From Synergistes sp. (lineage in GTDB: Bacteria; Synergistota; Synergistia; Synergistales; Synergistaceae), in contig JAFYJW010000013.1 of assembly GCA_017537925.1 (NCBI GenBank), forward strand, positions 27,432 to 91,431: a stretch of DNA of 64,000 bases, read 5' to 3'. A program made the position numbers and the translations under genes. Below the pieces are notes generated by a model. It ran no database searches. It was not told the origin of the DNA and saw only the letters and a list, made by a program, of their open reading frames with translations. Each line of letters opens with the position of its first letter. Position 1 is the stretch's first letter. Below, piece after piece: positions 49,511 to 59,800 of the stretch.

Positions 49511-50459
49511 AGCCGTCGCTCTTATAAACATGATTATAAGCGCCACCCCCGGCTCCCGTAAAAAGCTGCCGATAGGCGGACAGGCCGTTATTGAAGGCGT
49601 GCTCATGAAAGGGCAGGACAAATGGGGGCTTGCCGTGCGCGACCCCGAAGGAAAGATTACCCTGAGTTCGTGGGCGGCGTCGGAATGGGTGAAAAAAGCA
49701 CCGTGGAAATATCCGGTGATACGGGGCTTTGCTTCTATGGTGGAAATGATGCGTATCGGCATGAGGGCCCTTTCTCTTTCCGCCGAGATAAGCCTTGGTG
49801 AAGAAGAAAATATATCCACTCTGGAGACCGTGCTGTCGATAGCTGCGGCCGTGCTTGGAGTCGTGCTGCTTTTCATTGCTCTGCCGATGTTCGTTTCTGA
49901 ATTTGCCGCCTCGCATTTTGCGCTTTCGAAATTTGCGGAGAACATTATCGAAGGCGCGGTGCGCGCCGTCGTTTTTATCGCATATGTGGCGGCGATCTCA
50001 CTTTGGAAGGATATAGCCCGCGTCTTTGAATATCATGGCGCTGAGCATAAGACGATAAACGCATACGAACAGGGCAGCGAGCTGACCCCCGAGCTTATTT
50101 CGCGCTATTCGAGGATACACCGCAGATGCGGCACGTCGTTCCTGATAATAGTGATAGCGGTCAGCATCCTCGTGTTCTCCGTCATAGGAAAAGGCGGCAT
50201 CCTGTGGCGCATCGGAAGCCGCATCGTGCTCCTGCCGCTCGTCATAGGACTTTCTTATGAGTTTATCCGCGCAGCTTCAGAATCCGAGACCTGGGGCAGG
50301 TATCTTATAAAGCCGGCGCTGCTGCTCCAGTATATAACGACGCGCGAGCCGTCGCCCGACCAGCTGGAGGTGGCGGTCGCCGCGCTTGCCGAAGCCCTTG
50401 CCCCGGCTGAAAAGAATCATATTGCGACAGGTGGTGCTGAAGATGGAACTGATAGATAA
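49503..50459 (+). CDS. DUF1385 membrane protein (YqhQ-like)
   Basis: A 318-aa membrane protein of the YqhQ family. Seen: [24 protein letters not shown] at the N terminus, [20 protein letters not shown] with conserved His/Glu residues that may bind metal, [11 protein letters not shown], and four or more helices. It lies directly before prfA, as in many Firmicutes and Thermotogae. Function unknown. GTG start overlapping the thyX stop; the prfA start lies inside its 3' end. Confidence 0.88.
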   Translation: MIRAVALINMIISATPGSRKKLPIGGQAVIEGVLMKGQDKWGLAVRDPEGKITLSSWAASEWVKKAPWKYPVIRGFASMVEMMRIGMRALSLSAEISLGEEENISTLETVLSIAAAVLGVVLLFIALPMFVSEFAASHFALSKFAENIIEGAVRAVVFIAYVAAISLWKDIARVFEYHGAEHKTINAYEQGSELTPELISRYSRIHRRCGTSFLIIVIAVSILVFSVIGKGGILWRIGSRIVLLPLVIGLSYEFIRAASESETWGRYLIKPALLLQYITTREPSPDQLEVAVAALAEALAPAEKNHIATGGAEDGTDR

Positions 50460-51516
50460 ACTTAAGGAGATAGAGGCCAGCTACCGTGAGCTTGAAGAAA
50501 AAATGGCCGATCCCGCCGTGGCGAACGATCCGCAGGAAATGCTGCAGCTGGGCAAAAAACATGTTGAGCTTGCGCCTATCGTGGACGCGTTCTCGCGCTA
50601 CGAAGCCTCGCTCCGCGGCATAGAAGAAGCAAAAGAGATACTTGCCGGCGACGACGAAGAGATGAAGGAGCTGGCTCAGGAGGAGCTTACAAGGCTTGAG
50701 GAAGGCATACCGGGGCTGGAGCATGAGATACGCGTGCTGCTGCTGCCCAAGGATATAAATGACGACAAGAGCGTTATAATCGAGATCCGCGGCGGCGCCG
50801 GGGGCGAGGAAGCAGCGCTCTTCTCGGCCGACCTTTTCCGTATGTACACGCGCTTTGCCGAACGTCAGCGCTGGAAGACCGAGATCATTTCCGGAAGCGA
50901 GACCGGAATCGGCGGCTATAAGGAGATCGTCTTCCGTGTCGACGGCGTAGGCGCGTTCAGCATGCTCAAATATGAGAGCGGCGTACACCGCGTCCAGCGC
51001 GTGCCGGAGACTGAAGCCAGCGGCCGCATACATACTTCCACGGCCACAGTGGCAGTTCTGCCCGAGGCTGCCGACGTGGACGTCGAAATAAGAAGCGAAG
51101 ATCTTAAGATAGACACGTACCGCTCAAGCGGCGCCGGCGGCCAGCATGTCAACATGACGGATTCGGCCGTGCGCATAACACACATTCCTACAGGAATCGT
51201 TGTCACATGCCAGGATGAGCGCTCTCAGATCAAGAACCGCGCGAAGGCAATGCAGTTTTTGCGCACAAAGCTCTATGATGCCGAACTGCAGCGCCAGAAC
51301 GCGGAGATGGCGGCCGAGCGCAAGGGACAGATCGGAACAGGCGACCGCGCGGAACGCATACGCACATATAACTATCCGCAGAACCGCGTTTCCGATCACC
51401 GCATAAACCTGACGCTTTACAAGCTCGATCAGATACTTGACGGTGACATATACGAACTGATAAGCATGCTGTCCGAGGCAGACCAGGCGGAAAAACTGAA
51501 ATACCTGTCGGTGTAG
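50443..51516 (+). CDS. prfA: Peptide chain release factor 1
   Basis: RF1, 357 aa, terminating translation at UAA/UAG. The GGQ motif is in [10 protein letters not shown] (about residue 232-234). N-terminal helices and the codon-recognition superdomain are complete. The start at 50443 overlaps the upstream gene by 17 bases. prmC, which methylates the GGQ glutamine, follows 2 bp later. Confidence 0.97.
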   Translation: MELIDKLKEIEASYRELEEKMADPAVANDPQEMLQLGKKHVELAPIVDAFSRYEASLRGIEEAKEILAGDDEEMKELAQEELTRLEEGIPGLEHEIRVLLLPKDINDDKSVIIEIRGGAGGEEAALFSADLFRMYTRFAERQRWKTEIISGSETGIGGYKEIVFRVDGVGAFSMLKYESGVHRVQRVPETEASGRIHTSTATVAVLPEAADVDVEIRSEDLKIDTYRSSGAGGQHVNMTDSAVRITHIPTGIVVTCQDERSQIKNRAKAMQFLRTKLYDAELQRQNAEMAAERKGQIGTGDRAERIRTYNYPQNRVSDHRINLTLYKLDQILDGDIYELISMLSEADQAEKLKYLSV

Positions 51517-51518
51517 CT

Positions 51519-52367
51519 GTGAGAGTCCAGGCATTGCGGCGCGGGGTCTGCGATCTTCTGAGCGGCGCGGAAAGCGCAAGACCCGCCTATGCGGCCGATC
51601 TGATAATATCGCGCCGCACCGGCATAAGCCGCGCGGAGCTTATCTATAATAACGACGACATTCCCGCGGCGCTCTGCCGCGGGATTTTTTCTGCGGCAGC
51701 AAAGCGCGCGAAGGGAGTCCCCCTTTCTTACGTGCTGCATGAAGCGGAGTTTTACGGCTATGCCTTTAAAGTAGGGCGCGGCGTCCTTATACCCAGACCC
51801 GAGACTGAGCTTCTTGTGGAGGAGGTACTGAAGTACTTTCCGGCGGGGCGTGCCGCACGTTTTGCGGACTGGTGTACCGGAAGCGGCTGTATAGCAGCGG
51901 CGCTTCTTATGGAAAATCCGTCGCTGTCGGCCGTTGCGGTGGACAAAAGCCGCCACGCGCTGTGCTGGGCCGGAATAAACGCAAGGCGGCTGAATCTTGC
52001 CGGACGTCTTGAGCTTATCAGGAACGACGAGCCCTGCTGCGCTCCTGTCGAAGAGGGGAGCCTTGACTTTATCACGGCAAACCCTCCCTATATACCGGCT
52101 GCGGAAATAAGCGGCCTGATGAGCGAAGTGCGCGACTATGAACCTCATGACGCGCTTGACGGCGGCTGCGACGGGCTGTTTCTGTACAGGAAATTTTTCA
52201 GGGCTTTCCCGCGTTTCCTCAAAAAAGACGGCATGATGTTTTTTGAATGCGCCGGCGGCTCCCAGGCCGAAGCGCTGTCGGAAATGGGTAAGGAGAGCTT
52301 TGACCTTGTGGGCAGAATCACCGACTACAACGGGGTGCTGCGTCATATGGCATGGCGCAGGCGTTGA
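51519..52367 (+). CDS. prmC: Release factor glutamine methyltransferase
   Basis: PrmC, 282 aa, N5-methylating the GGQ glutamine of RF1/RF2 with SAM. Seen: an N-terminal helical bundle, RGVLIPRPETELLVEEVL, a SAM-binding WCTGSGCIAAALL block, and the catalytic ITANPPYIP (NPPY) motif. GTG start 2 bp after prfA. It appears full-length. The CC in the SAM site region is unusual but harmless. Confidence 0.95.
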   Translation: MRVQALRRGVCDLLSGAESARPAYAADLIISRRTGISRAELIYNNDDIPAALCRGIFSAAAKRAKGVPLSYVLHEAEFYGYAFKVGRGVLIPRPETELLVEEVLKYFPAGRAARFADWCTGSGCIAAALLMENPSLSAVAVDKSRHALCWAGINARRLNLAGRLELIRNDEPCCAPVEEGSLDFITANPPYIPAAEISGLMSEVRDYEPHDALDGGCDGLFLYRKFFRAFPRFLKKDGMMFFECAGGSQAEALSEMGKESFDLVGRITDYNGVLRHMAWRRR

Positions 52368-52436
52368 AATTCGATATTTATTCTCTTATAATCGATTCAT
52401 ATATAGATTGCAACATATTGAGAAAGGATGCTTGTA

Positions 52437-53633
52437 ATGGAAAAAAGAGAACTTGTGATAATCGGAGCGGGCCCCGCCGGGCTTGCCGCCGCTGTTTACG
52501 GACGCCGCGCAGGGCTTGATACTCTTATACTTGAAAACGGACTGCCGGGCGGGCAGATCAATATAACTGACGAGGTCGAAAACTGGCCCGGTACCATCCA
52601 CGCCTCAGGCATGGAGTTGGGAGAGGCGTTCCGCAGGCATGCCGAACATTTCAAGGCCGAGTTCCGTTCCTGCACCGTTACAGGCATCAGTCTGAAAGAC
52701 GGGAACAAGATAGTACTGACCGATAAGGGAGAGATAGAAGCGGAAGCTGTGATCCTTGCTACCGGCGCCAGATTCAGAAAGTTAGGCTGCCCGGGCGAAG
52801 CGGAATTCACCGGAGCCGGAGTCAGTTACTGCGCCGTATGCGACGCCGCGTTTTTCGAGGGCGAGACGATAGCCGTCGTCGGAGGAGGCAATGTTGCGGT
52901 CGAAGAAGCGGGTTATCTTACCAAATTCGCTGAGAAGGTCTACATCGTGCACCGCCGCAGCGAGTGGAGGGCCGACCGTTCCGCAATCGAGCAGGCTTTG
53001 GCCAACCCGAAGATAGTCCCGGTCTGGGATTCCGTAGTGGAAGCCATCGAAGGTGACGGCGTCGTAGAGAAGCTTGTCCTGAAAAATGTGAAGACGGGAG
53101 CGCTTTCCGAACTGCCGGTGGCCGGATGCTTCATATTTGTAGGGACCGAGCCGAATGTTTCTTACCTCGGTGAGGAAAACCGGATCGTAAAGCAGGCAAA
53201 GGGCGGCTGGATAATCACGAACGACAGGATGGAAACGAGCGCCGAGGGAATTTTTGCGGCAGGAGACATACGCGATAAATATCTGCGCCAGGTGGTTACC
53301 GCGGCCGGAGACGGCGCGGTGGCGGCAATGGCCGCATACGCATACATTTCCGGCCAGCTGTATCTGCGTTCGGTCCTTTTCGGGCCGGAAGAGGTGACAG
53401 CTCTCTTTACCTCGAGCATAGACCGGGCGCAGATAGCCCTGCAGGTGCAGGCCGAGAAGTTCATGGCCGAAAGCGGCAGAAAGATAACTTTCGTAGACGC
53501 CTACAAAAACGGCAGAGCTGCTGAAAAACTTGGAATAACCGCGCTTCCTGCGATAGTTGAGATCAAAAAAGGCGTGATAACGAGGTCTGCTTCGCCCGGG
53601 AGCATTGAAGACATAAAGAAATTTATCGGCTGA
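52437..53633 (+). CDS. trxB: Thioredoxin reductase fused to a cysteine-less thioredoxin-like domain
   Basis: A 398-aa protein. Residues 1-305 are a TrxR-type flavoprotein: FAD loop VIIGAGPAGLAAAVYGRRAG, redox motif YCAVCDAAFF (CxxC), NADPH loop VVGGGNVAVEEA and the late FAAGDIRDKYLRQVVTAAGDG. About 85 further residues form a thioredoxin-like module (FTSSIDRAQIALQVQAEKF to ITALPAIVEIKKG) that keeps the cis-Pro (TALPA) but has no CxxC. The start ATG at 52437 fits the AGAAAGG site better than that at 52428. A terminator follows. Confidence 0.9.
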   Translation: MEKRELVIIGAGPAGLAAAVYGRRAGLDTLILENGLPGGQINITDEVENWPGTIHASGMELGEAFRRHAEHFKAEFRSCTVTGISLKDGNKIVLTDKGEIEAEAVILATGARFRKLGCPGEAEFTGAGVSYCAVCDAAFFEGETIAVVGGGNVAVEEAGYLTKFAEKVYIVHRRSEWRADRSAIEQALANPKIVPVWDSVVEAIEGDGVVEKLVLKNVKTGALSELPVAGCFIFVGTEPNVSYLGEENRIVKQAKGGWIITNDRMETSAEGIFAAGDIRDKYLRQVVTAAGDGAVAAMAAYAYISGQLYLRSVLFGPEEVTALFTSSIDRAQIALQVQAEKFMAESGRKITFVDAYKNGRAAEKLGITALPAIVEIKKGVITRSASPGSIEDIKKFIG

Positions 53634-53661
53634 TAAAAATACAGTGCCGTCTGTATTCGCG

Positions 53662-53686
53662 GGGAGGGGATGTTCCCTCCCTTTTT
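53662..53686 (+). terminator. Terminator of the trxB-like gene
   Basis: GGGAGGG (53662-53668) pairs with CCCTCCC (53675-53681), then TTTTTG. Confidence 0.85.
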
Positions 53687-53837
53687 GCTGTCTGCCGGAA
53701 CCGCCCGCCGTTTCCCGCAGCGCGTCACGCTCTGCCGCACAGCTGCTGCATGTGGCATATTTTCATCATAAATTGGTTATAATATATAAACAGCAGGGTG
53801 TCTTTCTTTAATTATTGTCCGGAAAGGAGACGCGCGT

Positions 53838-54953
53838 ATGGCAAAAAGATCTTTGAGAGTTTTAGCTGTTTTTGCAGCTCTCTTTTTGTCTGCTTCATCT
53901 GCCTTTGCCGCGGCTTCTCCCGAGCCGTCGGACAAAACGATAAAACGCGAGATAAAGATCGGGCGGCGCGGCGCGCAGGAGATAGAAGCTCAGATACCGC
54001 GCGTTCTTGACCCCTCTGCGGAAGCAAAGCTTGCGATGATCGCGTCGAAACTCACGCCGTATCTTCAGCGCGATCTGGAATACAGCGTCCGCATACTGGA
54101 TATGAAAGAACCAAACGCCTTCTCGCTGCCAGGCGGCATGACCTATTTTACTACCGGCATGCTTGATTTTCTTAAAAGCGAGGATGAGATAGCGGCGGTC
54201 ATGTGCCATGAATTCATACATGCAGACAGAGCTCACGGAATAGTCCAGGCCAGGCGCAACAACGTGCTGAGCCTTCTTACTATCGCCGGGCTGATAGCCG
54301 CGTCTCAGACCGGAGGCAATGCATCAGCGGGGATAGCGGCGATGGCAGGCGGCCTTCAGACCGCTCTCATGAACAGCTACAGTATAGATCTTGAAAAAGA
54401 GGCGGATGCGATGGGGATAGACGTTTTGCGCAGAGCCGGCTACAACCCCTCCGCGATGCTTACGATGATGGAGCGCATGAAGCTTGAGAAGATGAAGCGC
54501 GCGCAGTATCAGCTCGGCATCTATCAGACGCATCCCGATGACGAAGAACGCGTAGAAGCCGCGTTAAAATATCTGCGCAGCAACGGAATCGCGATAGAGC
54601 GCAGGGATGTGGTGCAGTCGCTGAAGGTCGCCATTGACAGAGAGATCGGCGAGATAAGGCTTATGATCGACGGAGACGTCTTCGTTTCCGCGCAGGATAA
54701 TGAAGCATCCGAACGTCTTTTCAGCGAACTCTCGGAGCGTCTTGACGGAACTCTTGAGCTTGAACTGGCGCCATATGACGTCAAAACGGTCGAAACGGGC
54801 GGCGAAAACGTGCTGATGATAAGGCGGGAAAAATTGTTGTCCGAAGCGGAGCTTCTGCCGGGTATGCCTTCACTGCAGGATCTGCGCGACCGTATAATCG
54901 CATCTCTGAACAAGGCAAGACGCGGCAATATGATAACAGACTACTACCAGTAA
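53838..54953 (+). CDS. M48 family zinc metallopeptidase
   Basis: An exported 371-aa protease. A signal peptide occupies about residues 1-25 (LRVLAVFAALFLSASSAFA). The catalytic motif HEFIH is at about 124-128, and the third zinc ligand is the Glu in EKEADAMG (about 188). NAFSLPGGMTYFTTGML precedes the site, as in BepA/LoiP-like proteins. BepA helps outer-membrane protein assembly, and the periplasmic location fits a diderm. No TPR domain. AAAGGAG is before the ATG. Confidence 0.9.
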   Translation: MAKRSLRVLAVFAALFLSASSAFAAASPEPSDKTIKREIKIGRRGAQEIEAQIPRVLDPSAEAKLAMIASKLTPYLQRDLEYSVRILDMKEPNAFSLPGGMTYFTTGMLDFLKSEDEIAAVMCHEFIHADRAHGIVQARRNNVLSLLTIAGLIAASQTGGNASAGIAAMAGGLQTALMNSYSIDLEKEADAMGIDVLRRAGYNPSAMLTMMERMKLEKMKRAQYQLGIYQTHPDDEERVEAALKYLRSNGIAIERRDVVQSLKVAIDREIGEIRLMIDGDVFVSAQDNEASERLFSELSERLDGTLELELAPYDVKTVETGGENVLMIRREKLLSEAELLPGMPSLQDLRDRIIASLNKARRGNMITDYYQ

Positions 54954-55003
54954 GCCGCGCTGCGGTTTTCACAGCAGGCATGAACTGATTTAGGAGGGGC
55001 AAT

Positions 55004-56764
55004 ATGTATATTTCTCTATACCGCAGATACAGACCCCAGACGTTTTCGGATATGGTGGGACAGAGCGCGGCGGTCGGAGTCCTGATGGCGTCCCTGCGCG
55101 ACGGTTCCCTCGGACACGCGTACCTGTTTTCCGGGCCGCGCGGCTGCGGGAAAACGTCTGCCGCGCGCCTTGTGGCGAAGTCGCTTGACTGCCTGAACAG
55201 AAAAGAGGGCTGCGAGCCATGCGGCGAATGTGTGAACTGCCGTTCCATAGCGGCCGGGGAACACCTTGACGTTATAGAGATCGACGGAGCTTCGAACAGG
55301 GGCATAAACGAGATAAGGGATCTTAAAAGCCATGTGAGCCTGAAGCCGCTCTCTGCCTCATATAAAGTTTATATAATCGACGAAGTTCATATGCTTACCG
55401 ACCCCGCCTTCAACGCTCTTCTAAAGACTCTGGAGGAGCCTCCGGCGAACGTTGTCTTTCTTCTTGCGACCACGGAGCCGCATAAAGTCCCTGTGACCAT
55501 ACGGTCAAGATGCCAGCATATACCCTTTCACAGGATAACTGCGGCCGACACCGCAGCCCGCCTCAGATACGTATGCGGCAAAGAGAATATAGAAACTGAA
55601 GACGAAGCTGTCTGGGAGATAGCAAGGCAGGCGGACGGAGCTCTTCGCGACGCGCTCTCTCTGACCGAACAGGCAGTTGCTCTCGGCAGGGGGCGGCTTT
55701 CGCTCGAAGCGGTGCGCGAACTGACCGGCGGCAGCAGCCGTTCCGAGCTTGAGACGTGGGTCAGCGCGCTGCGTACGGATCCCCGCAAAGCATCCGTTAT
55801 GCTCCATTCGGTAATGGCCCGGGGAGTATCTCCCGAGAGGCTCTGCGAAGCCCTTTTTGTGATCTTCCGCGATATGTGGCTTTATTCGCTTTGGGGTGAC
55901 AAGGCCATGGAGGCGCTTGAAGTATCATCGGCGGAAGGCAAATTCCTGGAGTCTGAGTCCGCGCAGTGGCAAAGCGACAGGCTCAGGTCCGTCTGCGCGA
56001 TTCTTTCGCGCCTTATGCCCAAAGCGCGCTACGGCATGAAGGGGGACGTGTTCAGCGGTCTTGTCTTAATGGAGATAAGTTCTGTGATAAACGGCGCAAA
56101 AGCTCCTGTCGCGCCTGTGTCCGGCCGCACGTACGAGCCTGTCCCGCAGGTAAAGGACGTTCGGGAAAAAAGAACAGCGGAACGCATGTCTGCCGCCGCC
56201 GTGTCTGCTGCCGCGGGCGGCGCGGCACGGCAGCCTCACTCGTCCGCAGGAGGAACTGTCCCGGTCTCTGCCGGAGCGGATTCGCCTTCTGAAGCGCTGT
56301 CGTTCGGGAACAACGATTTTTCACGGTTAGTGAACAATCTTCCGGCCGACAGGCTCCAGATAGCTTCCGCTCTTATCGGTGCGGAGATATACGATGCTGG
56401 CGGCAGGATAGAAATATGCTTTGACCGCCCCTGTGCGGCGCAGAGCTTTGTATCGATAGACCGAAACAGAAAGAGCATAGAGGAAGCCGCAGCAAGGACG
56501 TGGGGCGCTGGGGCCCCTGAAGCTGCGGAATCTAAAAGCGTTACGGAAAAAGAGGTCTCCACGGCGGAAAACGTCCCTAATGCGGAAGGAACGCCTGCCG
56601 CGGCTGCTGCGCAGCCGTCACGGAACGCAGAAGGCGGCGGGCGTGAAAGCGCCCAGTCCGCTGCATACGGCAATCTGCGCGCTCTGCGCAGGGCCGGAGC
56701 CGAAGTCCTGTATATAGAAAAAGGCAGCGGCGAAGAACCGGAAAACGCACCGGAAGATTATTAA
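55004..56764 (+). CDS. dnaX: DNA polymerase III subunit gamma/tau
   Basis: Clamp-loader ATPase, 586 aa. Seen: YLFSGPRGCGKTSAAR (Walker A), the zinc module CLNRKEGCEPCGECVNC, IIDEVHMLTDPAFNALLKTLEEP (Walker B/sensor region), and TIRSRCQ. Domain III ends near residue 365, followed by an Ala/Ser-rich linker and a short C-terminal domain. An AAAAAA run near 56167 lies just after domain III, where E. coli makes gamma by frameshifting; a -1 shift there would end after about 42 codons. AGGAGGGG precedes the ATG. Confidence 0.95.
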   Translation: MYISLYRRYRPQTFSDMVGQSAAVGVLMASLRDGSLGHAYLFSGPRGCGKTSAARLVAKSLDCLNRKEGCEPCGECVNCRSIAAGEHLDVIEIDGASNRGINEIRDLKSHVSLKPLSASYKVYIIDEVHMLTDPAFNALLKTLEEPPANVVFLLATTEPHKVPVTIRSRCQHIPFHRITAADTAARLRYVCGKENIETEDEAVWEIARQADGALRDALSLTEQAVALGRGRLSLEAVRELTGGSSRSELETWVSALRTDPRKASVMLHSVMARGVSPERLCEALFVIFRDMWLYSLWGDKAMEALEVSSAEGKFLESESAQWQSDRLRSVCAILSRLMPKARYGMKGDVFSGLVLMEISSVINGAKAPVAPVSGRTYEPVPQVKDVREKRTAERMSAAAVSAAAGGAARQPHSSAGGTVPVSAGADSPSEALSFGNNDFSRLVNNLPADRLQIASALIGAEIYDAGGRIEICFDRPCAAQSFVSIDRNRKSIEEAAARTWGAGAPEAAESKSVTEKEVSTAENVPNAEGTPAAAAAQPSRNAEGGGRESAQSAAYGNLRALRRAGAEVLYIEKGSGEEPENAPEDY

Positions 56765-56860
56765 CGAAAAGCAGAAAAGCTATGAAAACAACGTGTGACA
56801 TACCGGATATTGAAGGAAAAGAAAAGGCTCCGTCCGGAGCCGGAGAATGGAGCGTACGCA

Positions 56861-59800
56861 ATGAGCCAGTCAGCTAAGCCCTTCGTACATCTTCATGTAC
56901 ATACCGAATACAGCCTGCTTGACGGCGCAAACAGATGCGCCGATCTGGCAAAGACGACAAAAGAAATGGGAATGGACTCCGTGGCTATAACCGACCACGG
57001 CGTTATGTTCGGCTGCTACGAATTCTATACCAAATGCAACGAGGCCGGGGTGAAGCCCATTTTGGGGTGCGAGGTATATGTGGATCCCAGCGGCTATACG
57101 TGCCGCGAAGGGAAGGGGCAGAACCACCTTATCCTGCTTGCAGAAAACGACGAAGGGTACCATAACCTGACAAAGTTGGTTTCCATAGCGAACACCGACG
57201 GCTTTTATTACAGGCCGCGCATAGACCATGAACTGCTTGCGCGCTACAGCAAAGGCCTGATATGCTCCTCTGCCTGCCTCGGCGGCGAGGTGCCGCAGTT
57301 CATAATACGCGGTGATTTGGACGGGGCCAGAAGATGCGCGGAACTTTACCGCGACATCATGGGAGATGGCAACTACTTCCTTGAGGTGCAGTCAAACAGC
57401 GTTCCGGAACAGGCGATAGTCAACAAGGCGCTTGTCGGGCTGTCGAAAGAGCTCGGCATCCCGCTCATCGCGACTAACGACTCACATTACCTGAAGCGCG
57501 AAGACGCCGGATGGCACGACGTGCTGCTCTGCGTACAGACCGGAAGCATCGTTACGGACGAAAAACGCTACCGCTTTACCGGGGACGACTACTATTTCCG
57601 TTCGCCCGAAGAGATGTGGGCGATCTTCGGCGGCGAACTGCCGGAGTCGCTTACCAACACTCAGATGATAGCGGACCGGTGCAATGTAAAGCTTCAGACG
57701 GGACATTACTATCTGCCGGAATTTCCGCTGCCCGAAGGAGAGACTCTTTCGACGCACCTGCGCAAGATAGCGCATCAGGGGCTCAAAAGCAGGCTTAAAA
57801 CAGATGACCCGCCGGAGGAATACACAAAACGCCTCGAATATGAGCTCGGAGTGATCGAAGAAATGGATTTCCCGGGCTACTTCTGCATAGTTTCCGACAT
57901 AATAATGGCCGCGAAGAAAAGAAATATCCCGATAGGCCCGGGACGCGGTTCCGCCGCCGGTTCCCTTGTCGCCTACTCGCTCGGGATAACCGACCTTGAC
58001 CCGATAAAGTACGACCTGCTCTTCGAGCGCTTCCTGAACCCCGAACGCATAAGCATGCCCGATATTGATACCGACGTTTCCGACAAGGGGCGCGACGAGC
58101 TGATAGCCTACATAGTCGAAAAGTACGGCATAGACCACGTCTCCCAGATAGTGACCTTCGGACGGATGCTGGGACGCGGCGCTATAAAGGATGTAGGACG
58201 CGCGATGAATATACCGATACCGGAGGTCAACTCGATCAGCAAGCTGATTCCGACCTCATACGCGCTCTCGCACAAGCATATTTCTGACGCTCTTGCTGAA
58301 GTGCCGGAACTAAAAGAGATGTACGAGGGGAAGCCCGAGGTCAAAAAACTGCTGGACATGGCGATGCATATAGAAGGACTTGCCAGGCACTGCTCGCAGC
58401 ACGCCGCGGGCATAGTCATAACGCCTAAGCCCACGAGCGATATGGTGCCTGTCAGAAAGTTCGGCGAGGGACAGGTAGCGACGCAGTATTCGATGGAACC
58501 CTGCGAAAAGCTGGGACTGGTAAAGATGGATTTTCTCGGGCTGCGCACTCTTTCCGTTCTTGAAGGGGCTCTCAAAAACATCGAAGCAAACGGCAAGGGC
58601 AGGATAGACCTGAATGAGATCCCGGTGGATGATAAAAAGACCTATGAGATGCTTCAGAAGGGCAGCACGCTCGGTGTATTCCAGCTTGAATCCCAGGGCA
58701 TCACAGCGCTTGTGCGCCGCCTTAAGCCGGACTGCATCGACGATATAATAGCGCTTGTCGCTCTTTACCGTCCCGGTCCGCTCGACAGCGGTATGGCCGA
58801 TACATATGTCAGATGCAAACACGGAGAGGAAAAGGTGCACTATCTGCATCCCAGGCTGGAGCCATACATGAAGGATACCTACGGCGTCATTCTTTATCAG
58901 GAGCAGGTAATGCAGAGCGCGCAGGCCCTGGCCGGCTATACGCTCGGCGAGGCAGACCTTCTGCGCCGCGCGATGGGCAAAAAGAAAAAGGACGTTATGG
59001 CGAAGGAGCGCGTCAAGTTCATAGAGGGCGCGCAGAAGAACGGAGTCGACGCGGCCCGGGCGGGCGATATATTCGACATCATAGAAAAATTCGCCGGCTA
59101 CGGCTTCAACAAGTCGCACAGCGCGGCCTACGGTCTTATAGCGTATTGGACGGCATGGCTCAAGGCTAACTACGGCGCCGAATTTTTCGCTTCATACCTT
59201 TCAAGCCTTGTCGGTTCAAAGATGGAGACGCTCGGACAGTATATCCGCAGCGTCCGCGACGAAGGCTTTAAGGTCCTTCCTCCGGACATAAACGAATCCC
59301 GAGAGGAATTTACCGTTGTAGGCGAAGTTATAAGGCTTGGGCTTTCCGCTATCGCCAAGGTCGGGGACGCAGCAGTCGCGTCTATAATTGAAAGCCGCGA
59401 CAAAGGCGGGAGATACGCATCCTTCTGGGATTTCCTCACGAGGATAGACACAAGACAGGTGAATAAAGGCGTTGTCGAGAATCTTATAAAATCCGGAGCT
59501 TTTGACAGCATTGAATCAAACCGCGCGATGCTTCTTGCCGCGATGCCGCAGTTTATGGAGCAGGCTGCGAGAAAACAGCAGGATGCCAATCAGGCGTCTC
59601 TTTTCGGCGACGACGAAGTGTCGGTCATGCCAGAAATGGCAGAAGTCCCCGATTTCAGCGAACACCAGAAGCTTGAGATGGAAAGGGAGACTATGGGCCT
59701 TTATATATCAGGGCATCCCTTTGATCAGTATGAGGAAGAGATTCTGCCCTATATCACCTGCCCGATAGGAAGTCTCGGCAGCTGGCAGTCGGCATCTCCT

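Noticed and set aside
53778..53783. TATAAT before the M48 gene as a promoter feature
   Set aside because: A good -10 but no fitting -35 or TG extension; not strong enough to list separately.
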